This document shows positions 14,117 to 27,733 of a stretch of 64,000 nt of DNA, in pieces. This stretch comes from Camelus bactrianus (taxonomy: Eukaryota > Chordata > Mammalia > Artiodactyla > Camelidae): the NCBI RefSeq assembly GCF_048773025.1, contig NC_133546.1, positions 91,219,104-91,283,103 on the forward strand, written 5' to 3'. The notes beneath the pieces were generated by a model that had not been told where the DNA came from, searched no databases, and saw only the letters and a program-made list of their open reading frames with translations. Each line of letters starts with the position of its first letter. Position 1 is the first letter of the stretch. The position numbers and the translations under genes were made by a program.

Positions 14117-17100
14117 TTGGAGTGAGTTCTACCCAATAAATATGTAATTTACAAAGTTTCTTTCACCATGATATTCTGTGTTCTGAATATGATACGTGCA
14201 TCACGGATTCGACAAACATTTTTAATGAGTTGTGTACATGTGGATTACCAAACTTTCATCCACCAAACATGGCATATTTACACCTAGAAATGTTTCTCCT
14301 CTTTTGCAGATTTGTCCTCATGCCCGTTGCAAATAACAGGCAGATTTCACAGGAAAATCCTCTTCGATCGTGTTCTATCCAATAGACATGAAATTTACAA
14401 TGTTTCACTTACCATGACATTCCGTGTTCATAACACGCTACATGCATACTGGATTTATAAAACATTCATTACTGATTCGAGAGCATGTGGATTTCCGAAA
14501 TTTAACCCACCATACAAGGCATATTTACACCTAGAAATATTTACTCTGCTTTCACAGCTTTTTCCTAATTTCAGGTTTTAAAATCATGAAGTTTTCTCAG
14601 GAAAAAACCTCTTCAAGCGAGTTCTATCCAGAGGAATTGTAATTTAAGCAGTTTCCCTCAAAGTGACTTTCCGTTTTCTGAACATGCTTCATGCATCACG
14701 GATTTGACAAACGTTAATTACTCAGTTGTGTGCATGTGGATGACAGAACTTTCATCCACCATATAAGTCATATATACACCTAGAAATATTTACTCTGATT
14801 TCACTACTTTTTCCTACCGTCTGTTTTGAAAATCATGATGTTTTTGCAGAAGTAATCTCTGCAAGCGAGTTCGACCCAGTAGAATTGTAATTTCAATAGT
14901 TACCCACAAAGTGACTTTCCATGGTCCGAACATGCTAAATTCATCACGGATTTGACAAACATTCATTACTCAGTTGTGTGCATGTGGATTACAGAACTTT
15001 CATCCACCATACAAGGCATAAATACACCTAGAAATATTTACTCTGATTTCACAGATTTTTCCTAACGTCAGTCTCGAAAATCATAAAGATTTCTCAGAAA
15101 AAATCTCTGCATGTGAGTTCTACCCATTAGAATTGCAATTTCAATTGTTTCCCACAAAGTGACTTTCCGTGGTCCGAACACACTGCATTCATCACGGATT
15201 TGACAAACATTCATTAGTCAGTTGTGTGCCTGTGATTTACGGAACTTTCATCCACCATATAATGCATATATACACCTTGAAAATATTATTCTGATTTTGA
15301 AGCTTTTTCCTAACTGCAGTTTAGAATATCAGGCAACTTTTGCAGGATAATTCTCTTGTAGAGTGTTCTACACAATAGACATGTAATTTACATAGATCCC
15401 CTCGCCGTGACATGCCGTGCTCCAAACATGCTACATGCACCGCAGTTCGACAAATATTAACTGCTGAGTTGTTAGCATGTGGATTAATGTACTTTCATCT
15501 ACCATACAATGTATATATATACAGCTAGAAGCATGTACTCAGTATTTGCAGATATTTCTTAATGCCAGTTTCGAAAATAAGACCGTTTTCACAGAAAAAT
15601 CCTCTTGGAGTGAGTTCTATCCAATAGACTTGTAATTTACATAGTTTCAGTTACCATGACATTCCGTGTTCCGAATACATTACATGCATCACAGATTCTA
15701 CAACATTCTTTATTGAGTGTAAGCATGTGCTTTACAAACTTTCATCCACCACACAAGACATATTAGCACCTAGAAACATTAACTCTGAGTTCGCAGCAAT
15801 TTCCTAATAGCAGTTTTGAAAATTAAGCATTTTTCTAAGGAAAAAAGTGTTGGAGCGATTTCTACCCACTAGGCATGTAATTTACATAGATTCCATTGCT
15901 GTGAAATTACGTCTTTCGAACACGCTACATGCATAACGGATTTGACAAATATTCACTACAAATGTGTTTGCATGTGGATTACCGAACTTTCAACACAATA
16001 AAAGGCATAGTGACACTTAGAATCATTTTCTCTGATTTCACAGAGATTTCCAATCACCAGATTCCAAAATGCAGCAGATTTCACAGCAAAAACTCTTGGA
16101 TCGAGTTCTACCCAAGAGACATGTAATTTACATAGATTCACTCACCGTGAAACTCCGTGTTCTGAACACGCTACATGCATCTCAGATTCCACAAATATTC
16201 ACTACAGAGTTATGAGCATATGTTTTACCGTACTTTCATCCACCATAGAAGGCATACTGACACTTACAAGCATTTTCTCATTTTTTGAAAGTTTTACCTA
16301 AAGCCAGTTTCAAAAATGAGGCAGTTTTCACAGAAAAATATTCTTGGAGAGAGTTCTTCACAATAGACATGTAATTTACATAGATTCTCTCACCGTCAAA
16401 ATCTGTGTTCTGACAAATTTGCATGCATCAAGGTTTCGACAAGTATTCACTACAGATTTGTTAGCATGTGCATTTCTGATCTTTCATCCACATACAAGTC
16501 ATATTGACACTTAGAAGCATTTTCTCAGATTTCGAATATATTTCCTACTGCCAGTTTTGAAAGTGAGGCAGATTTTGCAGGAAAATGCTTTTGGAGTGAG
16601 TTCTACCCAATGGACATGAAATTTAAATGCTTCCACTCATCGAGAAATTCCGTGTTCCAAACATGCTATGTGCATCACGGATTCGACAAACACTCTTTAA
16701 TGAGTTGTGAACATTAGTATTACCGAATTTTCATCCACCAAACAAGGCATATTTACACGTAGAAAGACTTTTTCAGATTTAGTAGATATCTCCTAATGTC
16801 AGTTTCTGAAATCATGCAGTTTATGCAAAAGAATTCTCTTGGAGCGAGTTCTACTCAATAGACATGTAATTTACATTTTTTCCCTCAGTATGATATTCCG
16901 TGATCTGAACACGCAACATGCATCACTGATTCGAAAAATAATCTTTAAGGAGTTGTGAGCATGAGGATTACCAAACTGTCATCTGCCATAAAAGGCATAT
17001 TTACACCTAGAAACCATTACTCTGAGTTCGCAGTGTTTTCCAAATATCAGTTTTGAATGTGAGGTAGTTTTTGCAGAAAAATGCTCTTGGAGTGAGTTCT

Positions 17101-17332
17101 ACACAATAGACATGTAATTTACATAGATTGGCTCACCGTGAAATTCCGTGTTCCGAGAAAGCTGCATGCATCAAGAATCGACACAAATTCACTACAGATT
17201 TATTAGCATGTGGATTACTGATCTTTCATCCACCATTAAAGTCATATTTGCCTTAGAAACATTTTCTCAGATTTCGAACTCTTTTCCTTATGCCAGTTTT
17301 GAAAATGAGGCAGATTTCACAGAAAAATACTT
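14117..17332 (+). repeat. HOR unit 5 (13-mer, subtype gamma)
   Basis: 3216 bp, 251 bp shorter than standard: monomers 13 and 14 are fused. Gamma markers: TTTGCATGTG with CCTACTGCC, TTGCAGGAAAATGC near 16575, AAACCATTAC and CAAATATCAG. Private changes in monomer 9 (CAATCACCAG; one A/G lost in the GCAAAAACTCTTGG stretch near 16087; GGATCGAG). Closest copy: unit 12. Confidence 0.94.
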
Positions 17333-17341
17333 TTGGAGTGA
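17096..17341 (+). repeat. Fused monomer m13/m14 in HOR unit 5
   Basis: Starts like monomer 13 (ACACAATAGACATG, then GATTGGCTCACCG) and ends like monomer 14 (CCACCATTAAAGTCATATTTG). The joint lies near GCATGTGGATTA, common to both. Near the joint there are several extra changes, including CTGATCTTTCATCCA, which is the monomer 10 version of that block. Confidence 0.85.
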
Positions 17342-20300
17342 GTTCTACCCAATAAATATGTAATTTACAAAGTTTCTTTCACCATGATATTCTGTGTTCT
17401 GAATATGATACGTGCATCACGGATTCGACAAACATTTTTAATGAGTTGTGTACATGTGGATTACCAAACTTTCATCCACCAAACATGGCATATTTACACC
17501 TAGAAATGTTTCTCCTCTTTTGCAGATTTGTCCTAATGCCCGTTGCAAATAACAGGCAGATTTCACAGGAAAATCCTCTTCGATCGTGTTCTATCCAATA
17601 GACATGAAATTTACAATGTTTCACTTACCATGACATTCCGTGTTCATAACACGCTACATGCATACTGGATTTATAAAACATTCATTACTGATTCGAGAGC
17701 ATGTGGATTTCCGAAATTTAACCCACCATACAAGGCATATTTACACCTAGAAATATTTACTCTGCTTTCACAGCTTTTTCCTAATTTCAGGTTTTAAAAT
17801 CATGAAGTTTTCTCAGGAAAAAACCTCTTCAAGCGAGTTCTATCCAGAGGAATTGTAATTTAAGCAGTTTCCCTCAAAGTGACTTTCCGTTTTCTGAACA
17901 TGCTTCATGCATCACGGATTTGACAAACGTTAATTACTCAGTTGTGTGCATGTGGATGACAGAACTTTCATCCACCATATAAGTCATATATACACCTAGA
18001 AATATTTACTCTGATTTCACTACTTTTTCCTACCGTCTGTTTTGAAAATCATGATGTTTTTGCAGAAGTAATCTCTGCAAGCGAGTTCGACCCAGTAGAA
18101 TTGTAATTTCAATAGTTACCCACAAAGTGACTTTCCATGGTCCGAACATGCTAAATTCATCACGGATTTGACAAACATTCATTACTCAGTTGTGTGCATG
18201 TGGATTACAGAACTTTCATCCACCATACAAGGCATAAATACACCTAGAAATATTTACTCTGATTTCACAGATTTTTCCTAACGTCAGTCTCGAAAATCAT
18301 AAAGATTTCTCAGAAAAAATCTCTGCATGTGAGTTCTACCCATTAGAATTGCAATTTCAATTGTTTCCCACAAAGTGACTTTCCGTGGTCCGAACACACT
18401 GCATTCATCACGGATTTGACAAACATTCATTAGTCAGTTGTGTGCCTGTGATTTACGGAACTTTCATCCACCATATAATGCATATATACACCTTGAAAAT
18501 ATTATTCTGATTTTGAAGCTTTTTCCTAACTGCAGTTTAGAATATCAGGCAACTTTTGCAGGATAATTCTCTTGTAGAGTGTTCTACACAATAGACATGT
18601 AATTTACATAGATCCCCTCGCCGTGACATGCCGTGCTCCAAACATGCTACATGCACCGCAGTTCGACAAATATTAACTGCTGAGTTGTTAGCATGTGGAT
18701 TAATGTACTTTCATCTACCATACAATGTATATATATACAGCTAGAAGCATGTACTCAGTATTTGCAGATATTTCTTAATGCCAGTTTCGAAAATAAGACC
18801 GTTTTCACAGAAAAATCCTCTTGGAGTGAGTTCTATCCAATAGACTTGTAATTTACATAGTTTCAGTTACCATGACATTCCGTGTTCCGAATACATTACA
18901 TGCATCACAGATTCTACAACATTCTTTATTGAGTGTAAGCATGTGCTTTACAAACTTTCATCCACCACACAAGACATATTAGCACCTAGAAACATTAACT
19001 CTGAGTTCGCAGCAATTTCCTAATAGCAGTTTTGAAAATTAAGCATTTTTCTAAGGAAAAAAGTGTTGGAGCGATTTCTACCCACTAGGCATGTAATTTA
19101 CATAGATTCCATTGCTGTGAAATTACGTCTTTCGAACACGCTACATGCATAACGGATTTGACAAATATTCACTACAAATGTGTTTGCTTGTGGATTACCG
19201 AACTTTCAACACAATAAAAGGCATAGTGACACTTAGAATCATTTTCTCTGATTTCACAGAGATTTCCAATCGCCAGATTCCAAAATGCAGCAGATTTCAC
19301 AGCAAAAAGCTCTTGGAGCAAGTTCTACCCAAGAGACATGTAATTTACATAGATTCACTCACCGTGAAACTCCGTGTTCTGAACACGCTACATGCATCTC
19401 AGATTCCACAAATATTCACTACAGAGTTATGAGCATATGTTTTACCGTACTTTCATCCACCATAGAAGGCATACTGACACTTACAAGCATTTTCTCATTT
19501 TTTGAAAGTTTTACCTAAAGCCAGTTTCAAAAATGAGGCAGTTTTCACAGAAAAATATTCTTGGAGAGAGTTCTTCACAATAGACATGTAATTTACATAG
19601 ATTCTCTCACCGTCAAAATCTGTGTTCTGACAAATTTGCATGCATCAAGGTTTCGACAAGTATTCACTACAGATTTGTTAGCATGTGCATTTCTGATCTT
19701 TCATCCACATACAAGTCATATTGACACTTAGAAGCATTTTCTCAGATTTCGAATATATTTCCTACTGCCAGTTTTGAAAGTGAGGCAGATTTTGCAGAAA
19801 AATGCTTTTGGAGTGAGTTCTACCCAATGGACATGAAATTTAAATGCTTCCACTCATCGAGAAATTCCGTGTTCCAAACATGCTATGTGCATCACGGATT
19901 CGACAAACACTCTTTAATGAGTTGTGAACATTAGTATTACCGAATTTTCATCCACCAAACAAGGCATATTTACACGTAGAAAGACTTTTTCAGATTTAGT
20001 AGATATCTCCTAATGTCAGTTTCTGAAATCATGCAGTTTATGCAAAAGAATTCTCTTGGAGCGAGTTCTACTCAATAGACATGTAATTTACATTTTTTCC
20101 CTCAGTATGATATTCCGTGATCTGAACACGCAACATGCATCACTGATTCGAAAAATAATCTTTAAGGAGTTGTGAGCATGAGGATTACCAAACTGTCATC
20201 TGCCATAAAAGGCATATTTACACCTAGAAACCGTTACTCTGAGTTCGCAGTGTTTTCCAAATGTCAGTTTTGAATGTGAGGTAGTTTTTGCAGAAAAATG

Positions 20301-20799
20301 CTCTTGGAGTGAGTTCTACACAATAGACATGTAATTTACATAGATTGGCTCACCGTGAAATTCCGTGTTCCGAGAAAGCTGCATGCATCACAGAATCGAC
20401 ACAAATTCACTACAGATTTGTTAGCATGTGGATTACCGTACTTTCATCCACCATACAAGGCATAATGGCGCTTACAAGCATTTTCTCATTTTTTGAAAGT
20501 TTTTCCTAACGCCAGTTTCGAAAATGAGGCAGTTTTCACCGAAAACTTCTCTTGCAGAGAGTTCTACACAGTAGACATTTGATTTACATAGGTTCGATCA
20601 CCGTCAAATTCTGTGTTCCGAGAAAGTTGCATGCATAACAGTTTCGACAAATATTCACTACAGAATTTTTTAGCATGTGGATTACTGTACTTTCATCCAC
20701 CATTAAAGTCATATTTGCCTTAGAAACATTTTCTCAGATTTCGAACTCTTTTCCTTATGCCAGTTTTGAAAATGAGGCAGATTTCACAGAAAAATACTT
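17333..20799 (+). repeat. HOR unit 6 (14-mer, subtype alpha)
   Basis: Alpha markers plus TCCTAATGCC near 17534 and GAAAACTTCTC near 20541. Unit 9 shows the same combination. Confidence 0.94.
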
Positions 20800-23700
20800 T
20801 TGGAGTGAGTTCTACCCAATAAATATGTAATTTACAAAGTTTCTTTCACCATGATATTCTGTGTTCTGAATATGATACGTGCATCACGGATTCGACAAAC
20901 ATTTTTAATGAGTTGTGTACATGTGGATTACCAAACTTTCATCCACCAAACATGGCATATTTACACCTAGAAATGTTTCTCCTCTTTTGCAGATTTGTCC
21001 TCATGCCCGTTGCAAATAACAGGCAGATTTCACAGGAAAATCCTCTTCGATCGTGTTCTATCCAATAGACATGAAATTTACAATGTTTCACTTACCATGA
21101 CATTCCGTGTTCATAACACGCTACATGCATACTGGATTTATAAAACATTCATTACTGATTCGAGAGCATGTGGATTTCCGAAATTTAACCCACCATACAA
21201 GGCATATTTACACCTAGAAATATTTACTCTGCTTTCACAGCTTTTTCCTAATTTCAGGTTTTAAAATCATGAAGTTTTCTCAGGAAAAAACCTCTTCAAG
21301 CGAGTTCTATCCAGAGGAATTGTAATTTAAGCAGTTTCCCTCAAAGTGACTTTCCGTTTTCTGAACATGCTTCATGCATCACGGATTTGACAAACGTTAA
21401 TTACTCAGTTGTGTGCATGTGGATGACAGAACTTTCATCCACCATATAAGTCATATATACACCTAGAAATATTTACTCTGATTTCACTACTTTTTCCTAC
21501 CGTCTGTTTTGAAAATCATGATGTTTTTGCAGAAGTAATCTCTGCAAGCGAGTTCGACCCAGTAGAATTGTAATTTCAATAGTTACCCACAAAGTGACTT
21601 TCCATGGTCCGAACATGCTAAATTCATCACGGATTTGACAAACATTCATTACTCAGTTGTGTGCATGTGGATTACAGAACTTTCATCCACCATACAAGGC
21701 ATAAATACACCTAGAAATATTTACTCTGATTTCACAGATTTTTCCTAACGTCAGTCTCGAAAATCATAAAGATTTCTCAGAAAAAATCTCTGCATGTGAG
21801 TTCTACCCATTAGAATTGCAATTTCAATTGTTTCCCACAAAGTGACTTTCCGTGGTCCGAACACACTGCATTCATCACGGATTTGACAAACATTCATTAG
21901 TCAGTTGTGTGCCTGTGATTTACGGAACTTTCATCCACCATATAATGCATATATACACCTTGAAAATATTATTCTGATTTTGAAGCTTTTTCCTAACTGC
22001 AGTTTAGAATATCAGGCAACTTTTGCAGGATAATTCTCTTGTAGAGTGTTCTACACAATAGACATGTAATTTACATAGATCCCCTCGCCGTGACATGCCG
22101 TGCTCCAAACATGCTACATGCACCGCAGTTCGACAAATATTAACTGCTGAGTTGTTAGCATGTGGATTAATGTACTTTCATCTACCATACAATGTATATA
22201 TATACAGCTAGAAGCATGTACTCAGTATTTGCAGATATTTCTTAATGCCAGTTTCGAAAATAAGACCGTTTTCACAGAAAAATCCTCTTGGAGTGAGTTC
22301 TATCCAATAGACTTGTAATTTACATAGTTTCAGTTACCATGACATTCCGTGTTCCGAATACATTACATGCATCACAGATTCTACAACATTCTTTATTGAG
22401 TGTAAGCATGTGCTTTACAAACTTTCATCCACCACACAAGACATATTAGCACCTAGAAACATTAACTCTGAGTTCGCAGCAATTTCCTAATAGCAGTTTT
22501 GAAAATTAAGCATTTTTCTAAGGAAAAAAGTGTTGGAGCGATTTCTACCCACTAGGCATGTAATTTACATAGATTCCATTGCTGTGAAATTACGTCTTTC
22601 GAACACGCTACATGCATAACGGATTTGACAAATATTCACTACAAATGTGTTTGCTTGTGGATTACCGAACTTTCAACACAATAAAAGGCATAGTGACACT
22701 TAGAATCATTTTCTCTGATTTCACAGAGATTTCCAATCGCCAGATTCCAAAATGCAGCAGATTTCACAGCAAAAAGCTCTTGGAGCAAGTTCTACCCAAG
22801 AGACATGTAATTTACATAGATTCACTCACCGTGAAACTCCGTGTTCTGAACACGCTACATGCATCTCAGATTCCACAAATATTCACTACAGAGTTATGAG
22901 CATATGTTTTACCGTACTTTCATCCACCATAGAAGGCATACTGACACTTACAAGCATTTTCTCATTTTTTGAAAGTTTTACCTAAAGCCAGTTTCAAAAA
23001 TGAGGCAGTTTTCACAGAAAAATATTCTTGGAGAGAGTTCTTCACAATAGACATGTAATTTACATAGATTCTCTCACCGTCAAAATCTGTGTTCTGACAA
23101 ATTTGCATGCATCAAGGTTTCGACAAGTATTCACTACAGATTTGTTAGCATGTGCATTTCTGATCTTTCATCCACATACAAGTCATATTGACACTTAGAA
23201 GCATTTTCTCAGATTTCGAATATATTTCCTACTGCCAGTTTTGAAAGTGAGGCAGATTTTGCAGAAAAATGCTTTTGGAGCGAGTTCTACCCAATGGACA
23301 TGAAATTTAAATGCTTCCACTCATCGAGAAATTCCGTGTTCCAAACATGCTATGTGCATCACGGATTCGACAAACACTCTTTAATGAGTCGTGAACATTA
23401 GTATTACCGAATTTTCATCCACCAAACAAGGCATATTTACACGTAGAAAGACTTTTTCAGATTTAGTAGATATCTCCTAATGTCAGTTTCTGAAATCATG
23501 CAGTTTATGCAAAAGAATTCTCTTGGAGCGAGTTCTACTCAATAGACATGTAATTTACATTTTTTCCCTCAGTATGATATTCCGTGATCTGAACACGCAA
23601 CATGCATCACTGATTCGAAAAATAATCTTTAAGGAGTTGTGAGCATGAGGATTACCAAACTGTCATCTGCCATAAAAGGCATATTTACACCTAGAAACCG

Positions 23701-24266
23701 TTACTCTGAGTTCGCAGTGTTTTCCAAATGTCAGTTTTGAATGTGAGGTAGTTTTTGCAGAAAAATGCTCTTGGAGTGAGTTCTACACAATAGACATGTA
23801 ATTTATATAGATTGGCTCACCGTGAAATTCCGTGTTCCGAGAAAGCTGCATGCATCACAGAATCGACACAAATTCACTACAGATTTGTTAGCATGTGGAT
23901 TACCGTACTTTCATCCACCATACAAGGCATAATGGCGCTTACAAGCATTTTCTCATTTTTTGAAAGTTTTTCCTAACGCCAGTTTCGAAAATGAGGCAGT
24001 TTTCACCGAAAAATTCTCTTGCAGAGAGTTCTACACAGTAGACATTTGATTTACATAGGTTCGATCACCGTCAAATTCTGTGTTCCGAGAAAGTTGCATG
24101 CATAACAGTTTCGACAAATATTCACTACAGAATTTTTTAGCATGTGGATTACTGTACTTTCATCCACCATTAAAGTCATATTTGCCTTAGAAACATTTTC
24201 TCAGATTTCGAACTCTTTTCCTTATGCCAGTTTTGAAAATGAGGCAGATTTCACAGAAAAATACTT
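20800..24266 (+). repeat. HOR unit 7 (14-mer, alpha/beta recombinant)
   Basis: Alpha through monomer 10 (TTTGCTTGTG, CCTACTGCC). It has beta markers GGAGCGAG and GAGTCGTGAAC in monomer 11, alpha again at AAACCGTTAC, then beta ATTTATATAG near 23803. A mosaic copy. Confidence 0.92.
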
Positions 24267-27200
24267 TTGGAGTGAGTTCTACCCAATAAATATGTAATTT
24301 ACAAAGTTTCTTTCACCATGATATTCTGTGTTCTGAATATGATACGTGCATCACGGATTCGACAAACATTTTTAATGAGTTGTGTACATGTGGATTACCA
24401 AACTTTCATCCACCAAACATGGCATATTTACACCTAGAAATGTTTCTCCTCTTTTGCAGATTTGTCCTCATGCCCGTTGCAAATAACAGGCAGATTTCAC
24501 AGGAAAATCCTCTTCGATCGTGTTCTATCCAATAGACATGAAATTTACAATGTTTCACTTACCATGACATTCCGTGTTCATAACACGCTACATGCATACT
24601 GGATTTATAAAACATTCATTACTGATTCGAGAGCATGTGGATTTCCGAAATTTAACCCACCATACAAGGCATATTTACACCTAGAAATATTTACTCTGCT
24701 TTCACAGCTTTTTCCTAATTTCAGGTTTTAAAATCATGAAGTTTTCTCAGGAAAAAACCTCTTCAAGCGAGTTCTATCCAGAGGAATTGTAATTTAAGCA
24801 GTTTCCCTCAAAGTGACTTTCCGTTTTCTGAACATGCTTCATGCATCACGGATTTGACAAACGTTAATTACTCAGTTGTGTGCATGTGGATGACAGAACT
24901 TTCATCCACCATATAAGTCATATATACACCTAGAAATATTTACTCTGATTTCACTACTTTTTCCTACCGTCTGTTTTGAAAATCATGATGTTTTTGCAGA
25001 AGTAATCTCTGCAAGCGAGTTCGACCCAGTAGAATTGTAATTTCAATAGTTACCCACAAAGTGACTTTCCATGGTCCGAACATGCTAAATTCATCACGGA
25101 TTTGACAAACATTCATTACTCAGTTGTGTGCATGTGGATTACAGAACTTTCATCCACCATACAAGGCATAAATACACCTAGAAATATTTACTCTGATTTC
25201 ACAGATTTTTCCTAACGTCAGTCTCGAAAATCATAAAGATTTCTCAGAAAAAATCTCTGCATGTGAGTTCTACCCATTAGAATTGCAATTTCAATTGTTT
25301 CCCACAAAGTGACTTTCCGTGGTCCGAACACACTGCATTCATCACGGATTTGACAAACATTCATTAGTCAGTTGTGTGCCTGTGATTTACGGAACTTTCA
25401 TCCACCATATAATGCATATATACACCTTGAAAATATTATTCTGATTTTGAAGCTTTTTCCTAACTGCAGTTTAGAATATCAGGCAACTTTTGCAGGATAA
25501 TTCTCTTGTAGAGTGTTCTACACAATAGACATGTAATTTACATAGATCCCCTCGCCGTGACATGCCGTGCTCCAAACATGCTACATGCACCGCAGTTCGA
25601 CAAATATTAACTGCTGAGTTGTTAGCATGTGGATTAATGTACTTTCATCTACCATACAATGTATATATATACAGCTAGAAGCATGTACTCAGTATTTGCA
25701 GATATTTCTTAATGCCAGTTTCGAAAATAAGACCGTTTTCACAGAAAAATCCTCTTGGAGTGAGTTCTATCCAATAGACTTGTAATTTACATAGTTTCAG
25801 TTACCATGACATTCCGTGTTCCGAATACATTACATGCATCACAGATTCTACAACATTCTTTATTGAGTGTAAGCATGTGCTTTACAAACTTTCATCCACC
25901 ACACAAGACATATTAGCACCTAGAAACATTAACTCTGAGTTCGCAGCAATTTCCTAATAGCAGTTTTGAAAATTAAGCATTTTTCTAAGGAAAAAAGTGT
26001 TGGAGCGATTTCTACCCACTAGGCATGTAATTTACATAGATTCCATTGCTGTGAAATTACGTCTTTCGAACACGCTACATGCATAACGGATTTGACAAAT
26101 ATTCACTACAAATGTGTTTGCATGTGGATTACCGAACTTTCAACACAATAAAAGGCATAGTGACACTTAGAATCATTTTCTCTGATTTCACAGAGATTTC
26201 CAATCGCCAGATTCCAAAATGCAGCAGATTTCACAGCAAAAAGCTCTTGGAGCAAGTTCTACCCAAGAGACATGTAATTTACATAGATTCACTCACCGTG
26301 AAACTCCGTGTTCTGAACACGCTACATGCATCTCAGATTCCACAAATATTCACTACAGAGTTATGAGCATATGTTTTACCGTACTTTCATCCACCATAGA
26401 AGGCATACTGACACTTACAAGCATTTTCTCATTTTTTGAAAGTTTTACCTAAAGCCAGTTTCAAAAATGAGGCAGTTTTCACAGAAAAATATTCTTGGAG
26501 AGAGTTCTTCACAATAGACATGTAATTTACATAGATTCTCTCACCGTCAAAATCTGTGTTCTGACAAATTTGCATGCATCAAGGTTTCGACAAGTATTCA
26601 CTACAGATTTGTTAGCATGTGCATTTCTGATCTTTCATCCACATACAAGTCATATTGACACTTAGAAGCATTTTCTCAGATTTCGAATATATTTCCTATT
26701 GCCAGTTTTGAAAGTGAGGCAGATTTTGCAGAAAAATGCTTTTGGAGCGAGTTCTACCCAATGGACATGAAATTTAAATGCTTCCACTCATCGAGAAATT
26801 CCGTGTTCCAAACATGCTATGTGCATCACGGATTCGACAAACACTCTTTAATGAGTCGTGAACATTAGTATTACCGAATTTTCATCCACCAAACAAGGCA
26901 TATTTACACGTAGAAAGACTTCTTCAGATTTAGTAGATATCTCCTAATGTCAGTTTCTGAAATCATGCAGTTTATGCAAAAGAATTCTCTTGGAGCGAGT
27001 TCTACTCAATAGACATGTAATTTACATTTTTTCCCTCAGTATGATATTCCGTGATCTGAACACGCAACATGCATCACTGATTCGAAAAATAATCTTTAAG
27101 GAGTTGTGAGCATGAGGATTACCAAACTGTCATCTGCCATAAAAGGCATATTTACACCTAGAAACCATTACTCTGAGTTCGCAGTGTTTTCCAAATGTCA

Positions 27201-27733
27201 GTTTTGAATGTGAGGTAGTTTTTGCAGAAAACTGCTCTTGGAGTGAGTTCTACACAATAGACATGTAATTTATATAGATTGGCTCACCGTGAAATTCCGT
27301 GTTCCGAGAAAGCTGCATGCATCACAGAATCGACACAAATTCACTACAGATTTGTTAGCATGTGGATTACCGTACTTTCATCCACCATACAAGGCATAAT
27401 GGCGCTTACAAGCATTTTCTCATTTTTTGAAAGTTTTTCCTAACGCCAGTTTCGAAAATGAGGCAGTTTTCACCGAAAAATTCTCTTGCAGAGAGTTCTA
27501 CACAGTAGACATTTGATTTACATAGGTTCGATCACCGTCAAATTCTGTGTTCCGAGAAAGTTGCATGCATAACAGTTTCGACAAATATTCACTACAGAAT
27601 TTTTTAGCATGTGGATTACTGTACTTTCATCCACCATTAAAGTCATATTTGCCTTAGAAACATTTTCTCAGATTTCGAACTCTTTTCCTTATGCCAGTTT
27701 TGAAAATGAGGCAGATTTCACAGAAAAATACTT
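24267..27733 (+). repeat. HOR unit 8 (14-mer, subtype beta)
   Basis: Beta markers: TTTGCATGTG, CCTATTGCC, GGAGCGAG, GAGTCGTGAAC, GACTTCTTCAG, AAACCATTAC, ATTTATATAG. Private change GAAAACTGCTC near 27228. Confidence 0.94.
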
